This document shows, in pieces, positions 42,050-53,639 of a stretch of DNA of 64,000 nt. Each line of letters starts with the position of its first letter. Position 1 is the stretch's first letter. A program made the position numbers and the translations under genes. This DNA comes from Corythucha ciliata (lineage: Eukaryota; Arthropoda; Insecta; Hemiptera; Tingidae). The stretch spans positions 37,863,253 through 37,927,252 of the forward strand of contig CM075939.1 of NCBI GenBank assembly GCA_038030265.1, written 5' to 3'. A model generated the notes under the pieces. That model was not told the DNA's origin. It worked only from the letters and a program-made list of their open reading frames with translations, and ran no database searches.

Positions 42050-42342
42050 CAAACGACTTTCATTTTCGAATATATTAATGTTATATACCTCGAATAATCT
42101 TAAAACTTTAACTTTTTTTGGAGCTCCGCTCCTGGTCCTCCTGATCCCCCACCCCTCAAGGCATCCCGCCATACCAGTTGACCTCGTCCACTGTCCCCAG
42201 CTCAGCCAACCCAGAGCATCCGGTGAATGGCGTTCTTGGCTGATGTTTTCCGACTGATGGTTTCAAGAGGGCTAGATTTCCATTGGAAGCCTTTTCGCCC
42301 GATTGTTCGGTGGTTTATTATTTTAACTTTCGTAATATCGCA

Positions 42343-42636
42343 TTACTCCTCAGTCCTTTTTCTCTTCCAGGTTGTCGTGACTGGTTTCGTACATGTTTTT
42401 GTTGACGAGTTAGGCTGTTCTTCTGCAGGATGAGCTGACCCTCTTGCAATGGCTATGATTTGCTCATCAACATTTTCGTACTGTAGAGTGGTGCAGTCAG
42501 GATCCTCTTTTGAATCGTCTGATTCACTGTCAACGTAGGGCATTTCGATGTCACTGAAGTCGGACTCTGCGATCATTATTTCCAGTTCTCTAGCGATTTC
42601 CTCTGGTGTACGAAAGAGTTTCTTTGAAGTAGCCAT
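42343..42636 (-). CDS. Hypothetical acidic 97-codon ORF
   Basis: Not recognised. It starts at an ATG, has an N-terminal helix (PEEIARELEIMIAESDFSD), then a strongly acidic Ser/Asp stretch and a basic end (WKRKR). The acidic start resembles the N-termini of some piggyBac-derived proteins, but no transposase core follows. Possibly a first exon or a MITE-derived frame. Confidence 0.3.
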   Translation of the reverse strand: MATSKKLFRTPEEIARELEIMIAESDFSDIEMPYVDSESDDSKEDPDCTTLQYENVDEQIIAIARGSAHPAEEQPNSSTKTCTKPVTTTWKRKRTEE

Positions 42637-42639
42637 TTG

Positions 42640-45322
42640 TAGTACACTTTTTAATATTTTATTTTTCCAGTGAAGAAATTACCAGTTTTCGAAGTCACGA
42701 CCTCTCAGTTAGCAAGAAAAACAAGACCCCCCCTCCCCCACAGCTATAATTTTTTATTACCATAACAAACTAAAAATAAATCAAATGGTAGAACGCCCCT
42801 CAGCTCACTAAACCAAACAACGTTATTGGAACGTATACGCCGTCGAGACGTAAAACAATTTACGCTGCTTGGTATGAATACGTCTCAGAGGCGTGCATGG
42901 TTTTGGAAAAATAAAATTACTCACTTTGTACAGACTTCTCTGACGCCTGAATCACACTGAAGAGAGATAAGACCTTATTGGAAGCACTGCCGAAGGTTCA
43001 GGTCATTAATCTTTCATGGAAAAAACATGGCGGCTGTTTTATTTTTCAACTACGCCTGCGAGGAGTGCAGGTACCAATTCAGGGTTTGCGCCAAATGAGG
43101 AGTTCGTCTCAATTTTATCTTCGTAAAGACCTCATGATTTTTTTGGACTTGGTACACAAAGACTTGGTACACAAAGTGATTCAGAATCGTGGACTGAATT
43201 AATTCAGCCAAAAGGACAGTTGAGCACTTGCAACGTTCTTTTCTCAAGCTCGAATGGAATGAAAATCGTCGAAATAAGCAGCCAAATCCCCGTCTTGTTG
43301 GATACCAAGCCACCTTTTTACGTTCCTTATACATCCATGGACATAAAACCTGAAAACCCCCATTTTTCCTGAATTAAAAGGGGCCCCCTCTGACCAGCGG
43401 CTCAAGGCGGTTCACCTTCCTATTGGGGACACAAATCGAAGTGGCTGACATCTGGTGTTATCAGTGAAAAGCTCCAGGAAGCATATAAGACATGATAAAT
43501 CATTCAGAATGTCGTGATTGTTTGGCTTAAAAGGGCATACTGTGCGCGATAATACGGAAGATGATTTTTTATTTTTTTAATTAATGTAAGTATAACTCAA
43601 TGAATAAGATTATGACCGTTCATAATTGTTAAAACCAATTATTTCTTAATCTTGTTAACTACTCCAACAGCCGTTTCTTAGTCCTTCCAGAATAAGGGCG
43701 ATTTACCGAGTATTGCTCGTTTCCGTACTCTATATTATCCACTACACGAAATGATTTATTTCAGAAACATTTCCAGGGTGTTCGCTCATTTGTAAAGAGC
43801 AATTTATCCGATATCGCTCCTTAAAAAAAATTAACGGATTTTACCATTGCAAAGCCCACATTTTGCGGACTATTTGGCTCTTACAGAACCAAATTTCACA
43901 GTTTCAAAAGGCCAATTACGAAAAATTGACTCCCTAAAAAGCCAATTTTGCGGGACTGGCTCAAGAAATAATCCAATCTAATTGGTTTGGGCTAAGACTG
44001 TCAAAAATTAAATTCTTGGATTTGGGCTGTTGCACAGTTAAAATCTCGAGGATTTGACATTTACCTACTGAATATAATTTCATTTACGTGTCGTAACAGT
44101 GAAGGTGGGGGAGAGGATGTATCACGTTGCCTTGGTTTTTCCACTCATTTGTTAAGAATTTGTTATTTTTTCTTCGAGACAACACATTCTCGCGTGAAAA
44201 TTCCGCAGTTTAATTCACTAGGTATCGTAAAAACCACGACAACGAGGTACCTCCCCTCGCCCTTCTTCAATTTTACGACACGTAAATTTTGCAAGTTACA
44301 GAATTACCCCCCTGGAGTCCCCTGGGAAGAGAGCAAGTGGAAGACATTTGTCAAATGCACCTGAACTCATCGAATTTCTTGTTCAAGGAGCAGGAGAATT
44401 ATTTTTTCTTTCTCCTGCACAGACGTACCTAGAAGGAAATGAACTTATATGAGGAGAACGTCGTATTAACCAAAGCGATCCGGTAGGGATTGCGCTAAAA
44501 ACCAGTCAATACTTATCAGGCCTCAACCACAGATTGATTCAAAAGTCGCCGACTTCGAATTTCAGCAAGCAACGCAAATAATTTGTATACATACGCCCGT
44601 GGAAGCAGGAACTGTCTCCTTTTCTAGCCCAGGTTTCTTAGAGTAAATACTCTTCTGAAGATAGGGAAACACGTTTCTGGTTATTTCAAAGACACATTGA
44701 TTTACTTCTAATTAAGCAAGTTGGAAATGTCCGGAGAAAACCCGCACGAATTTCGACACTTCTTTCCCGATCCTCAATTTTATTTTCCCTGGTTTTTCCA
44801 TAATTTTTTCAGGAGGTAAACAATGGAAAGAAACATTGGGGGTCCGCTCGTCATTTGGACATTGAGAGACACAACACACGAAGTGGGTTTTTGGGGGCTC
44901 CCTCTAAGCGCGAATATAATTGTGGTCCACTTCCTCGCCTGCCAACAGTCGTTTAATCTACAAATTAATTAGGTACATAAATTGAGAACTGAGCTAAATT
45001 ACCATGCCAAACTATTGCCTTATCAACTGTTTATATGCCTTTCAGACGACATTTTGAAACGATCGTACCGCTCACTATAATTCGTTTGAGTTACCAATAG
45101 CCCCTGCCACGGTCCACTAACTCCCTGTCAAATGTAATATGTCGAAATGTAATCATGAAGAAAGGCCCTAGCACGAGGCAATCCCAACCACTCTTATGTA
45201 TAAAGACGAGGGTGCACCTGGTAGTGTACCCTCCCCATACGATTTTTGCCTTTCTTTTACTTGCACTTATTGCACGGAATCTTTCATATTAATGGCTCGA
45301 GAGCAGTGATTTTACCTATTTG
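42640..45322. other. No supported gene; degenerate repeat tract
   Basis: A 15-bp tandem duplication (GACTTGGTACACAAA twice) lies at about 43146-43175. Loosely repeated CCAATTTTGCGG/CCAAATTTCAC-type motifs occupy 43838-44045. The remainder is unique and AT-rich. Confidence 0.4.
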
Positions 45323-45628
45323 TCAAGAATAGATTACCTCCATCCTCTCATTTACTTCCATTAAGCAAAAACATTTCAAACACATTCCCATTGATTTTGA
45401 AATAAATTTTCGTTCACATATAGCGCAATACTTGCTAGAGGGAAGAGGTTGTAAATGACGCGCTGGATTGGTAGCAGATGGCCTAATCACTCTAAACCGG
45501 CCAGGATCGACCATCGCACCTCTTAAAAACACGCGAATACCGGCAAAAAATAACTTCTTCCCCGTCATCACTATTTTAAAACTTTTGCTACTAGCCGACA
45601 ACTCCTCTCCCATAGGAGTAACAATCAA
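45323..45628 (-). CDS. Hypothetical Cys-rich ORF, possible exon
   Basis: Not recognised. The C-terminal part has YCAICERKF and MCLKCFC, a C-x2-C...C-x2-C pattern compatible with a small zinc-binding site. Upstream residues are basic. No partner exon was found. It may be an exon or an unrecognised transposon fragment. Confidence 0.25.
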   Translation of the reverse strand: MIVTPMGEELSASSKSFKIVMTGKKLFFAGIRVFLRGAMVDPGRFRVIRPSATNPARHLQPLPSSKYCAICERKFISKSMGMCLKCFCLMEVNERMEVIYS

Positions 45629-45639
45629 TCATCTCACAT

Positions 45640-47449
45640 CTTATTCGTAATTCGTATAAAGGGATGTAATATGGTGTTGGGGGGAGCGTTTGTTGACACA
45701 CACGAGCATTAAACGCGTCTTGATGACGTTTACGAAAAAAAAAATGCATTGGAAGATCTTGTTGAAAGGTATGTGTCTGATGCTGTTGGACAATCTGTAG
45801 TGCGGGGTTAGTTCAAAGCAAAGACTGTCACGATGGCCGGACGCAAATATGATAAATGGAACTAGGCTAAGAGGCGTGACATGTTGAAAAACTATCAACT
45901 ACGACTTTTTTTTCTTCTCAGACCTAGAAAACACAATTTAAGACGTCTATTTTTGGCAAGGTATACGGTATATGGAGTGTTGTGCATCGGATGTTCACCT
46001 TTCCTGATGTGCTTTTCAGTCCGGACGAGCGCGTTCGGTAGGTTATTAGTTCCTACAATTTAAAAACAAAAGCAGTTTTAGAAGGTGTAAACTGACGATG
46101 AAAATAATAAAAACAACCGAAAACAACAGGGATCTTTCATTGTTTTTTACTTCTCTCAACACAAACTGTTTGAACCGAGTACAACGTTTGACTTCACATA
46201 ACTTTTTTTAATCGAAGAACGTACGAACCAATTTGTACTTTAACCATTCCCACCTCTTTCGCAGTACTTGTTACTCGACAGTTCAGAGGTGAACACAGGA
46301 ACATTTTTCTCTCTTCTCCGGATAATTTGTTTTTGTTTTATCGAAATCGGTCCCGGAGACGCTAAAATACCGACCCAGGTTTCAGAAACATGCCCCCATT
46401 TATAAAATTACCGACGAAAATAAAATAAAACTCCCTCTCTCCCACAAACACCGGCTAAACAGAGTTTTAACTCTCCACACCCCCCCCCCTCCTTGATCTG
46501 CTGGTGCTGGTTGAAGATAAAGTGGAAAATTGAATAGAGACAGCTTTGAGTGGCATATTTCTCGTTATATCGCCTAGAGGGATTTCGATCTCGAAACCCC
46601 AGGCACACCAGTGTAGCTTTCCCAGAGAGACAGAGAGAGAAAGAGAATGAGCGCGTTGAAGAGAGCGGATGAATGGAAGAGAGAGGCATGTCACCCCCCC
46701 GGTCTTTCACTTTGGCTTGGAAAAAACTGCCTAGGGGTTCTCTTTTCTGTGTAGAACCCAAATTTTTAATTATAATTACGTGATCTGGTGATGAGCACGC
46801 TAATTACCGTTAGAGTTTTTTTTTTTTGTGAGTTGGTAATGAGCGCTGTTTCGCAATAATTGAAAAAGGATATTATTTACGGTACTCTCCTCTCTGTTCG
46901 TTCAAGAGTACATCATTAAAATTCGAATTTAGGGTGGTGGTGGAAAAGGTGGAAGAAAAGTGTTGGCTTTTAATATAAATTAGTGTTATACGGTGTCTTA
47001 AAATGAGAGTATGCCTGGAGACGTTGATTATTCTAAACGATCAGGAGCTTGTTGACTCGCTCTTCTCCCGGGAAATAAACGTGGTGCATTCAAGCCGTAA
47101 CAAGTATAAGTACAGTAGATCTTGAAGTAGAGGAAAAGGAAGTGTAATTCTAATAACACTTGAAATGTTGAAGAGAACTGACATTCGTCCCATGCCGTCA
47201 CAAGTGTTGCGTGAAGGAAAATTCGTTCAAACTTTCAACGTTGCCGGAAGTTGTTGGGTGCCCGAGTTAAAAGTCCGTCTCTCTCTAATTAACGAACTTG
47301 GCCTATAAGTTGCAAAGATCGAAAGGAGGGGGGCATGAGAGCAGTTCGATCTAAATATGTGCGTAGCACGATTTTGCAAGTCAAGACAGCACACAATTCC
47401 TTGCTCCAGTGATGATTTCAGTCCGAATGAAACAATAGAGGAGTTAATG
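45640..47449. other. No supported gene
   Basis: AT-rich DNA. A GA-rich block near 46620-46690 and a C9 run near 46480 explain the longer minus-strand frames there. Confidence 0.4.
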
Positions 47450-48289
47450 AAACTTTTACAAGATTTTTTTTACGCGTAGGTAAACTCAAATTTATAATAA
47501 TTCAGTTTCTGGACATAATATCAGAAAAAGGGCATCAGGGCCATTGAGTATTTAGGGGTAAATGGTCATGAAATCATCATCATCAACTGCATCAAAGAGT
47601 ACATTTTTAAGAAAAGGCTTATACATTTTGTTTCCGGCTAGTTCACTTCTCGCATCTTGTAGAATCGTGAACAAGCATTGGGAAAAAGGCGGTGTTTATC
47701 CTCTACTCTCTAGTTTGCTCTGTTGTGAATATGAGAACGAATTTGGTGGAACGGCGAATTTTAACGGCACTCTTGGGATATGCAAGCAAAAACTTTTCAT
47801 TACCGAGGTGTATTTAAAGTTGTTTTGATTGTTCTAACGCACACAGATGCTCCCTCGGCTTTCTAAAATTTGCGCAAGAGTGGAAAGGGGAATGAATTGC
47901 ACAGCTAGACAGTTTTATTGGCCAGTATTGGATTCGTTTAAACTTTTCTTGTTAGTAGGCTTTTCTTGCTGGAACGTGTTGCCGGTATAGATTATGTGAA
48001 CTAACAACGTTTTGGAAAAGGACTCAGTAGTACAGCTGTCCTGCATCAAATGAGATCAACTGCCGTTTTTTAGAACCTTTCGTTTATACTGACTGCAGAA
48101 GTCAGAGTTGGAAGCTTTTGGTGGCGTTACAGTCGGATGTCGAAATGGATTTTCGTGTAATCACTCGGTTTCTTGTCGTTTTTATTATTACTATCAAACG
48201 GGGAGGGAAGCCCAGAAGAACCTATCTCCTACCAAACTCGACCTATAAGATCTATTGTAGTGTCCCCTCAGGTTGCCCTGCCAAGAAAG

Positions 48290-48430
48290 ACGCTAGTTTT
48301 CAAGCGTCCTCCACCACCACTCCTTAACGAAGTTGAGGATATTCCCCGTGGCCGTGCTGGAGATGTCTTCCGGTTGAAGCACATCATTTCCAAGATGATG
48401 AAAGCGTAACCGCCCCAGAGCCTCGCAGTC
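48290..48430 (-). pseudogene. LINE 3' coding fragment, copy 1
   Basis: Same minus-strand fragment as 50529-50733, but without the Cys-containing part because of a deletion. Confidence 0.45.
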
Positions 48431-48639
48431 TTCTCCATTAGTCACAAGGGGCGCAATGTCCCGTTAGCAGTCCCACCAAGATCCTGAGGTCTCCTCGGCT
48501 CAGAGAGATCAGGCCCTTCTCCGATCGTCCCTTTGGAGTGAGCGAGTTCGGGTTGCGGTATAGTTTGCGCGGTGGGTGCGCGTGATACAATTTCGAGCAG
48601 ATACAGAGACGAAGTTTTCATGATGATCCAATCGAAAAC

Positions 48640-48835
48640 GCAGAATTTATTTCCTATCATAACCAGATTTCGGAAACACATATTTGGCTTTGCAGCTAAC
48701 ATTGAGAAAATGTTCAAGAAAATACTCGTAGACGCAGTTCTCAACATAGCCTTCAGCAAATAGTATCGCGAGAAAATGCAGATCAACAAATTGGGAACTC
48801 ACCAATTACTAACAGTCACATACAGGACTACTTAG
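48640..48835 (+). pseudogene. BEL-type RT fragment, copy 1
   Basis: ITRFRKHIFGFAANIEKMF matches the BEL RT motif preceding the first catalytic Asp region, followed by stops. Joined directly to gypsy-type RT sequence. Confidence 0.5.
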
Positions 48836-48859
48836 TGCCCCGTTTCTATAGCAAGTTAG

Positions 48860-49690
48860 CACAGATTCACAGCGTTCATCACACCATACGATCGGTACAG
48901 GAATGAACGTCTTCCTTTCGGGATTTCTACTGCTCCAGAAGTTTTCCAACAACGGATGTTTGCTATACTTGAGGATCTCGAAGGTGTTGTTAGCCTCATG
49001 GACGAAGCTCTGACCTTTGGAAAATATTATACCGAACATGACAAGAGATTGATGGCAGTTTTGAAACGGCTGTAAGAAAACAGGAATCACCCTGAACAAA
49101 AAGAAGACAGTAATCGGTCAAACAAGCGTAATATTGTGGACTCACATGGAATTCATCTCCACCCTAAAAATATATCTGCCATTAACGAGTTGGAAGCGCC
49201 TCAAGCTGTCAAAGAGCTGCAAAGTTTGCTGGAAATGGTGAACATTTTGTCCAAAGGAATCCCCATGAAATGCGATTTATTGGCTCCTCTGCATTCTTTA
49301 CTTGAAAACGAAAATGATTTCTTTTGGGGACCTAAACAAGAATCGGCGTTTCACAAGTTGAAGGATCTATTAACATCACCTACAGTCCTCGCTGTTTTTG
49401 ACCCAACCATAAAGAACAGTTAATCTCAGCCGACGAGTCTTCCTATGGAATAGGAAGAGGAGTTCTTCTGCTGGAGTCTAACTCGTGCATCCGACCAGTT
49501 GCTCAAGTCTCGAGGATACTGACAGAAACGGAGAAACGCTGCTCACAAATAGGAAGGAGGGTCTCGCAATCGCCTCGAATCATGCGCATCCCCATTGAAC
49601 TCCGGTCGGTTGAAACCGACCACAAGTGCTCGTGGACGTTTTTACTACAGTGCCGTTGGATAATCTGTCACCGAGACTCATCATGAGACT
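48860..49690 (+). pseudogene. Ty3/gypsy-type RT/RNase H fragment, copy 1
   Basis: LPFGISTAPEVFQQRMFAI, DLEGVVSLMDEAL (Asp-Asp motif altered), GIHLHPKNISAINELEAPQ and FFWGPKQESAFHKLKDLL are clearly Ty3/gypsy RT thumb and connection sequence. Several frame changes and stops. Confidence 0.65.
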
Positions 49691-50528
49691 TTTACAAGAT
49701 TTTTTTTACGCGTAGGTAAACTCAAATTTATAATAATTCAGTTTCTGGACATAATATCAGAAAAAGGGCATCAGGGCCATTGAGTATTTAGGGGTAAATG
49801 GTCATGAAATCATCATCATCAACTGCATCAAAGAGTACATTTTTAAGAAAAGGCTTATACATTTTGTTTCCGGCTAGTTCACTTCTCGCATCTTGTAGAA
49901 TCGTGAACAAGCATTGGGAAAAAGGCGGTGTTTATCCTCTACTCTCTAGTTTGCTCTGTTGTGAATATGAGAACGAATTTGGTGGAACGGCGAATTTTAA
50001 CGGCACTCTTGGGATATGCAAGCAAAAACTTTTCATTACCGAGGTGTATTTAAAGTTGTTTTGATTGTTCTAACGCACACAGATGCTCCCTCGGCTTTCT
50101 AAAATTTGCGCAAGAGTGGAAAGGGGAATGAATTGCACAGCTAGACAGTTTTATTGGCCAGTATTGGATTCGTTTAAACTTTTCTTGTTAGTAGGCCTTT
50201 CTTGCTGGAACGTGTTGCCGGTATAGATTATGTGAATTAACAACGTTTTGGAAAAGAACTCAGTAGTACAGCTGTCCTGCATCAAATGAGATCAACTGCC
50301 GTTTTTTAGAACCTTTCGTTTATACTGACTGCAGAAGTCAGAGTTGGAAGCTTTTGGTGGCGTTACATTCGGATGTCGAAATGGATTTTCGTGTAATCAC
50401 TCGGTTTCTTGTCGTTTTTATTATTACTATCAAACGGGGAGGGAAGCCCAGAAGAACCTATCTCCTACCAAACTCGACCTACAAGATCTATTGTGGTGTC
50501 CCCTCAGGTTGCCCTGCCAAGAAAGACG

Positions 50529-50733
50529 CTAGTTTTCAAGCGTCCTCCACCACCACTCCTTAACGAAGTTGAGGATATTCCCCGTGGCCGTGCTGGAGAT
50601 GTCTTCCGGTTGAAGCACATCATTTCCAAGATGGTGAAAGCGTAACCGCCTCAGAGCCTCGCACAGTACGTGCTCTGCTGTTTCCTCGGCCAAGTCGCAA
50701 AATCTGAAAATGTCCGTGTCAGACTTCTCCATT
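50529..50733 (-). pseudogene. LINE 3' coding fragment
   Basis: The minus strand encodes DIFRFCDLAEETAEHVLCEA and a RRLRFHHLGNDVLQPEDI stretch, then FVKEWW. This is the C-terminal Cys/His segment found after RNase H/RT in R1/jockey-like LINEs. Confidence 0.6.
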
Positions 50734-50734
50734 A

Positions 50735-50999
50735 AAGTACGCGACACGAAATAAGGCGGGTGTGACTCATCGGCCCTCCCATGCCCTGTTGCCACTCCGT
50801 GCGTTGTGGGTGGTGATGTGGGGTGGGGTTGTACGAACGCTCACCGGCTCACAGCTCTCCAAAGTGACAACGATGGGAGCGCAACGTTGCCAGCTATGGG
50901 TGTAGACTTGAGCTTTTCATCGCATCTTTGGGACTATAATGCGCAACGTTGGTTTTTTAGTCGATGAGTCACACCCGCCTTATTTCGTGTCGCGTACTT
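50735..50999. mobile_element. 265-bp MITE with perfect 38-bp terminal inverted repeats
   Basis: Starts AAGTACGCGACACGAAATAA and ends with its reverse complement; 38 bp match without a mismatch by eye. TA flanks both sides (50733-50734 and 51000-51001). The tandem paralogue has the empty site CTCCATTAGTCACAAGG at about 48432, which confirms the ends. The TA duplication suggests Tc1/mariner-type mobilisation. Confidence 0.85.
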
Positions 51000-51129
51000 T
51001 AGTCACAAGGGGCGCAATGTCCCGTTAGCAGTCCCACCAAGATCCTAAGGTCTCCTCGGCTCAGAGAGATCAGGCCCTTCTCCGATCGTCCCTTTGGAGT
51101 GAGCGAGTTCGGGTTGCGGTATGGTTTGC

Positions 51130-51560
51130 GCGGTGGGTGCGCGAGATACAATTTCGAACAGATACAGAGACGTAGTTTTCATGATGATCCCATCGAAAAC
51201 GTCAAACTCCCTACCATAACTCTCCCAAGTTTTAGTGGTTCTTTTGACGACTGGTTTCCATTTTCTGACTCGTCATTAATTCATTCAAATATTAGTGAGT
51301 TTTAGCACTCTCCCGTTAAATCCTCTGGAAACATTTTTTTTCAAATTTCTACCAATCAGATGTTTCGTAAGCAAGCAGCGACTGATTTATCGTTTGCGTT
51401 AGCGTTAGCGGTGGTGTTGTTAAAAGTCTCTACTAAGTTGGATGACATTCAGGAATTGCACTATATGCGGTCGTGTTTGGTATAGGAAACCTCCGAAATA
51501 ATTCAACCCCTTGAACTGACAGCTCCTAACTATTCAGTGGCTTGGGGTCTTTTAAGGGAA
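51130..51560 (+). pseudogene. BEL/Pao gag (DUF1759) fragment
   Basis: PIENVKLPTITLPSFSGSFD, then FDDWFPF and SLIHSN match the start of DUF1759. Further on KLDDIQELHYMRSCL and LELTAPNYSVAWGLLRERYH match its C-terminal part. Interrupted by stops near 51306 and 51485. Confidence 0.65.
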
Positions 51561-51711
51561 CGTTACCATAAAGCTATGTCTCCACTTGTGCCTTTTTCGC
51601 GTGCGTGAGAGGTATGCGTCATAACGCACGGTGTGTTGAACGTGAGGAATGCGCTATTGCATGCCATATCAGAAATTGCGTGCACAGGTTAGACGCATGC
51701 GTTGTTGAAAG

Positions 51712-52250
51712 TTGAAGCGAATGTTGAAAAGGCGTGTTGAATTGAAAGAGGAAGACGAAAGCGCACAATTAGAGACATGGCTTAACAAGTCTGTCATCAG
51801 GTTGGACGTTTTGAATGAAAATATTAAAAAATTTTGGGCTGTAGAATGTAGTCAGGCAACGTCGTTAACAGGCGAAGATCAAATTTGCGAAAAATACTAC
51901 AAGGATTCGTTTAAAAGAAATTTTGATGGGGGGTCTAGCGTGAAAATGCATTTCAGAAAAGATTCAAGTGCGTTAGGCGAGTTCAATACCTCAGCAGTCC
52001 GACGATTTCTGTCTCTTGAGATAAAATTATCAGATCAACGAGAAGTGTGAAACCAGTGTGTTCAATTTATGGGGTCTTGGTCACATGAATTTATTAAGGT
52101 CAGGAGTAGATGACGGCAGAACCGAATACTTTTTGCCAGATCATGCCGTAGTTAGAGAATCCTCATTCACAACTAAACTTCGAGTAGTATTGACGCCTCG
52201 GCCAAAACATTTAGCGGGTTATCTCTCAATGATATATCAATGTCAGGTAC
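51712..52250 (+). pseudogene. BEL/Pao pol fragment (protease-RT linker and RT N-terminus)
   Basis: A 112-codon frame holds LDVLNENIKKFWAVE and VRRFLSLEIKLSDQRE, typical of the linker upstream of BEL RT. A frame change near 52060 leads to TEYFLPDHAVVRESS and TTKLRVV, the start of RT. A 52260 continuation matches copy 1's RT piece. Confidence 0.65.
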
Positions 52251-52254
52251 TCAA

Positions 52255-53420
52255 GTTCAGCAGGATTTATTTCCTATCATAACCAGATTTCGGAAACACA
52301 TATTTGGCTTTGCAGCTAACATTGAGAAAATGTTAAGCAAATACTCATGGACGCAGTTCTCAACATGGCCTTCAGCAAATAGTATCGCGAGAAAATGCAG
52401 ATCAACAAATTGGGAACTCACCAATTACTAACAGTCACATACAGGACTACTTAGTGCCCCGTTTCTATAGCAAGTTAGCACAGATTTTACAGCGTTCATC
52501 ACACCATACGGTCGGTACAGGTATGAACGTCTTCCTTTCGGGATTTCTACTGCTCCAGAAGTTTTCCAACAACGGATGTTTGCTATACTTGAGGATCTCG
52601 AAGGTGTTGTTAGCCTCATGGACGAAGCTCTGACCTTTGGAAAAGATTATACCGAACATGACAAGAGATTGATGGCAGTTTTGAAACGGCTGTGAGAAAA
52701 CAGGAATCACCCTGAACAAAAAGAAGACAGTGATCGGTCAAACGAGCGTCATATTGTGGACTCACATGGAATTCATCTCCACCCTGAAAATATATCTGCC
52801 ATTAACGAGTTGGAAGCGCCTCAAGCTGTCAAAGAGCTGCAAAGTTTGCTGGGAATGGTGAACATTTTGTCCAAAGGAATCCCCATGAAATCCGATTTAT
52901 TGGCTCCTCAGCATTCTTTACTTGAAAACGAAAATGATTTCTTTTGAGGACCTAAACAAGAATCGGCGTTTCACAAGTTGAAGGATCTATTAACATCACC
53001 TCCAGTCCTCGCTTTTTTTGACCCAACCATTAAGAACAGTTAATCTCAGCCGACGAGTCTTCCTATGGAATAGGAAGAGGAGTTCTTCTGTTGGAGTCTA
53101 ACTCGTGCATCCGACCAGTTGCTCAAGTCTCGAGGATACTGACAGAAACGGAGAAACGCTACTCACAAATAGTGAAGGAGGGTCTCGCAATCGCCTCCAA
53201 TCATGCGCATCCCCATTGAACTCCGGTCGGTTGAAACCGACCACAAGTGCTCGTGGACGTTTTTACTACAGTGCCGTTGGATAATCTGTCACCGAGACTC
53301 ATCATGAGACTTCGTTTACGTAGGATGCGATCCGATTACACTATGAGATATGTTCCTGGCAAACAGCTAACTACTGCGGATACCCTTTCTCGGAACCCAA
53401 TGAATTATGTAGCGAGGTGC
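52255..53420 (+). pseudogene. BEL RT joined to Ty3/gypsy RT and RNase H, copy 2
   Basis: BEL-type ITRFRKHIFGFAANIEKM and LLTVTYRTT give way at about 52445-52500 to gypsy-type FITPYGRYRYERLPFGIS, EVFQQRMFAILEDL, the GIHLHPENISAINELEAP segment, SSYGIGRGVLLLES (RNase H) and RYVPGKQLTTADTLSR. The switch occurs at the same place in copy 1. Multiple stops. Confidence 0.65.
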
Positions 53421-53639
53421 GACAGAGATTTTAGTGAAGAAATTGAACATTGCATTGAGATCACACTCAGCGACAACAAAACAAGGAATGCAAATATTGA
53501 ACAGGCACAGTCAGTTGACCCTGGCTGTCTTTCCATTGTAGAATTTTTGACCAACGGATGGCTGGAAAAAAATTTTTTTTTGTCTCCTTCGCTCAACAAA
53601 TATTTCGAAAACATCACAATTTCGGGTTGTAGTAAAACA

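Larger units (their letters stand above)
30483..42055 (+). mobile_element. BEL/Pao retrotransposon relic, split by inserted arrays
   Basis: Gag pieces lie at 30805-31597 and pol pieces at 39247-42049, all on the plus strand. The body is interrupted by array 2. The sequence left of array 1 (before 28945) probably belongs to the same 5' region. Protease and the N-terminal half of RT are absent, so the element had an internal deletion before, or at the time of, the array insertion. No matching 3' LTR could be recognised after 42055. Confidence 0.7.
47450..49686 (+). repeat. Tandem duplication, copy 1 (2.2 kb, retroelement-derived)
   Basis: Near-identical to sequence starting at 49687. Both copies begin ACTTTTACAAGATTTTTTTTACGC and share an 88-codon frame (47562 and 49798), a LINE 3' fragment, BEL-type RT and gypsy-type RT. 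Compared with copy 2 it lacks about 55 bp plus a 265-bp MITE near 48430, and about 1.05 kb of BEL gag/pol near 48640. Confidence 0.8.
49687..53305 (+). repeat. Tandem duplication, copy 2 (3.6 kb)
   Basis: Colinear with copy 1 but longer. It contains the MITE at 50735-50999 and about 1.05 kb (51200-52255) of BEL gag/pol missing from copy 1. The junction between copies falls at CATGAGACTT, a motif also present at 53304 where the original gypsy sequence continues. Confidence 0.8.

Noticed and set aside
46408..46761. 117-codon minus-strand frame
   Set aside because: Ser- and Gly-rich translation of GA-rich and C-run sequence; no motif or splice context.
47562..47828. 88-codon frame conserved exactly at 49798-50064
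   Set aside because: Its conservation is due to the recent tandem duplication of the whole region, not to selection; no motif recognised.
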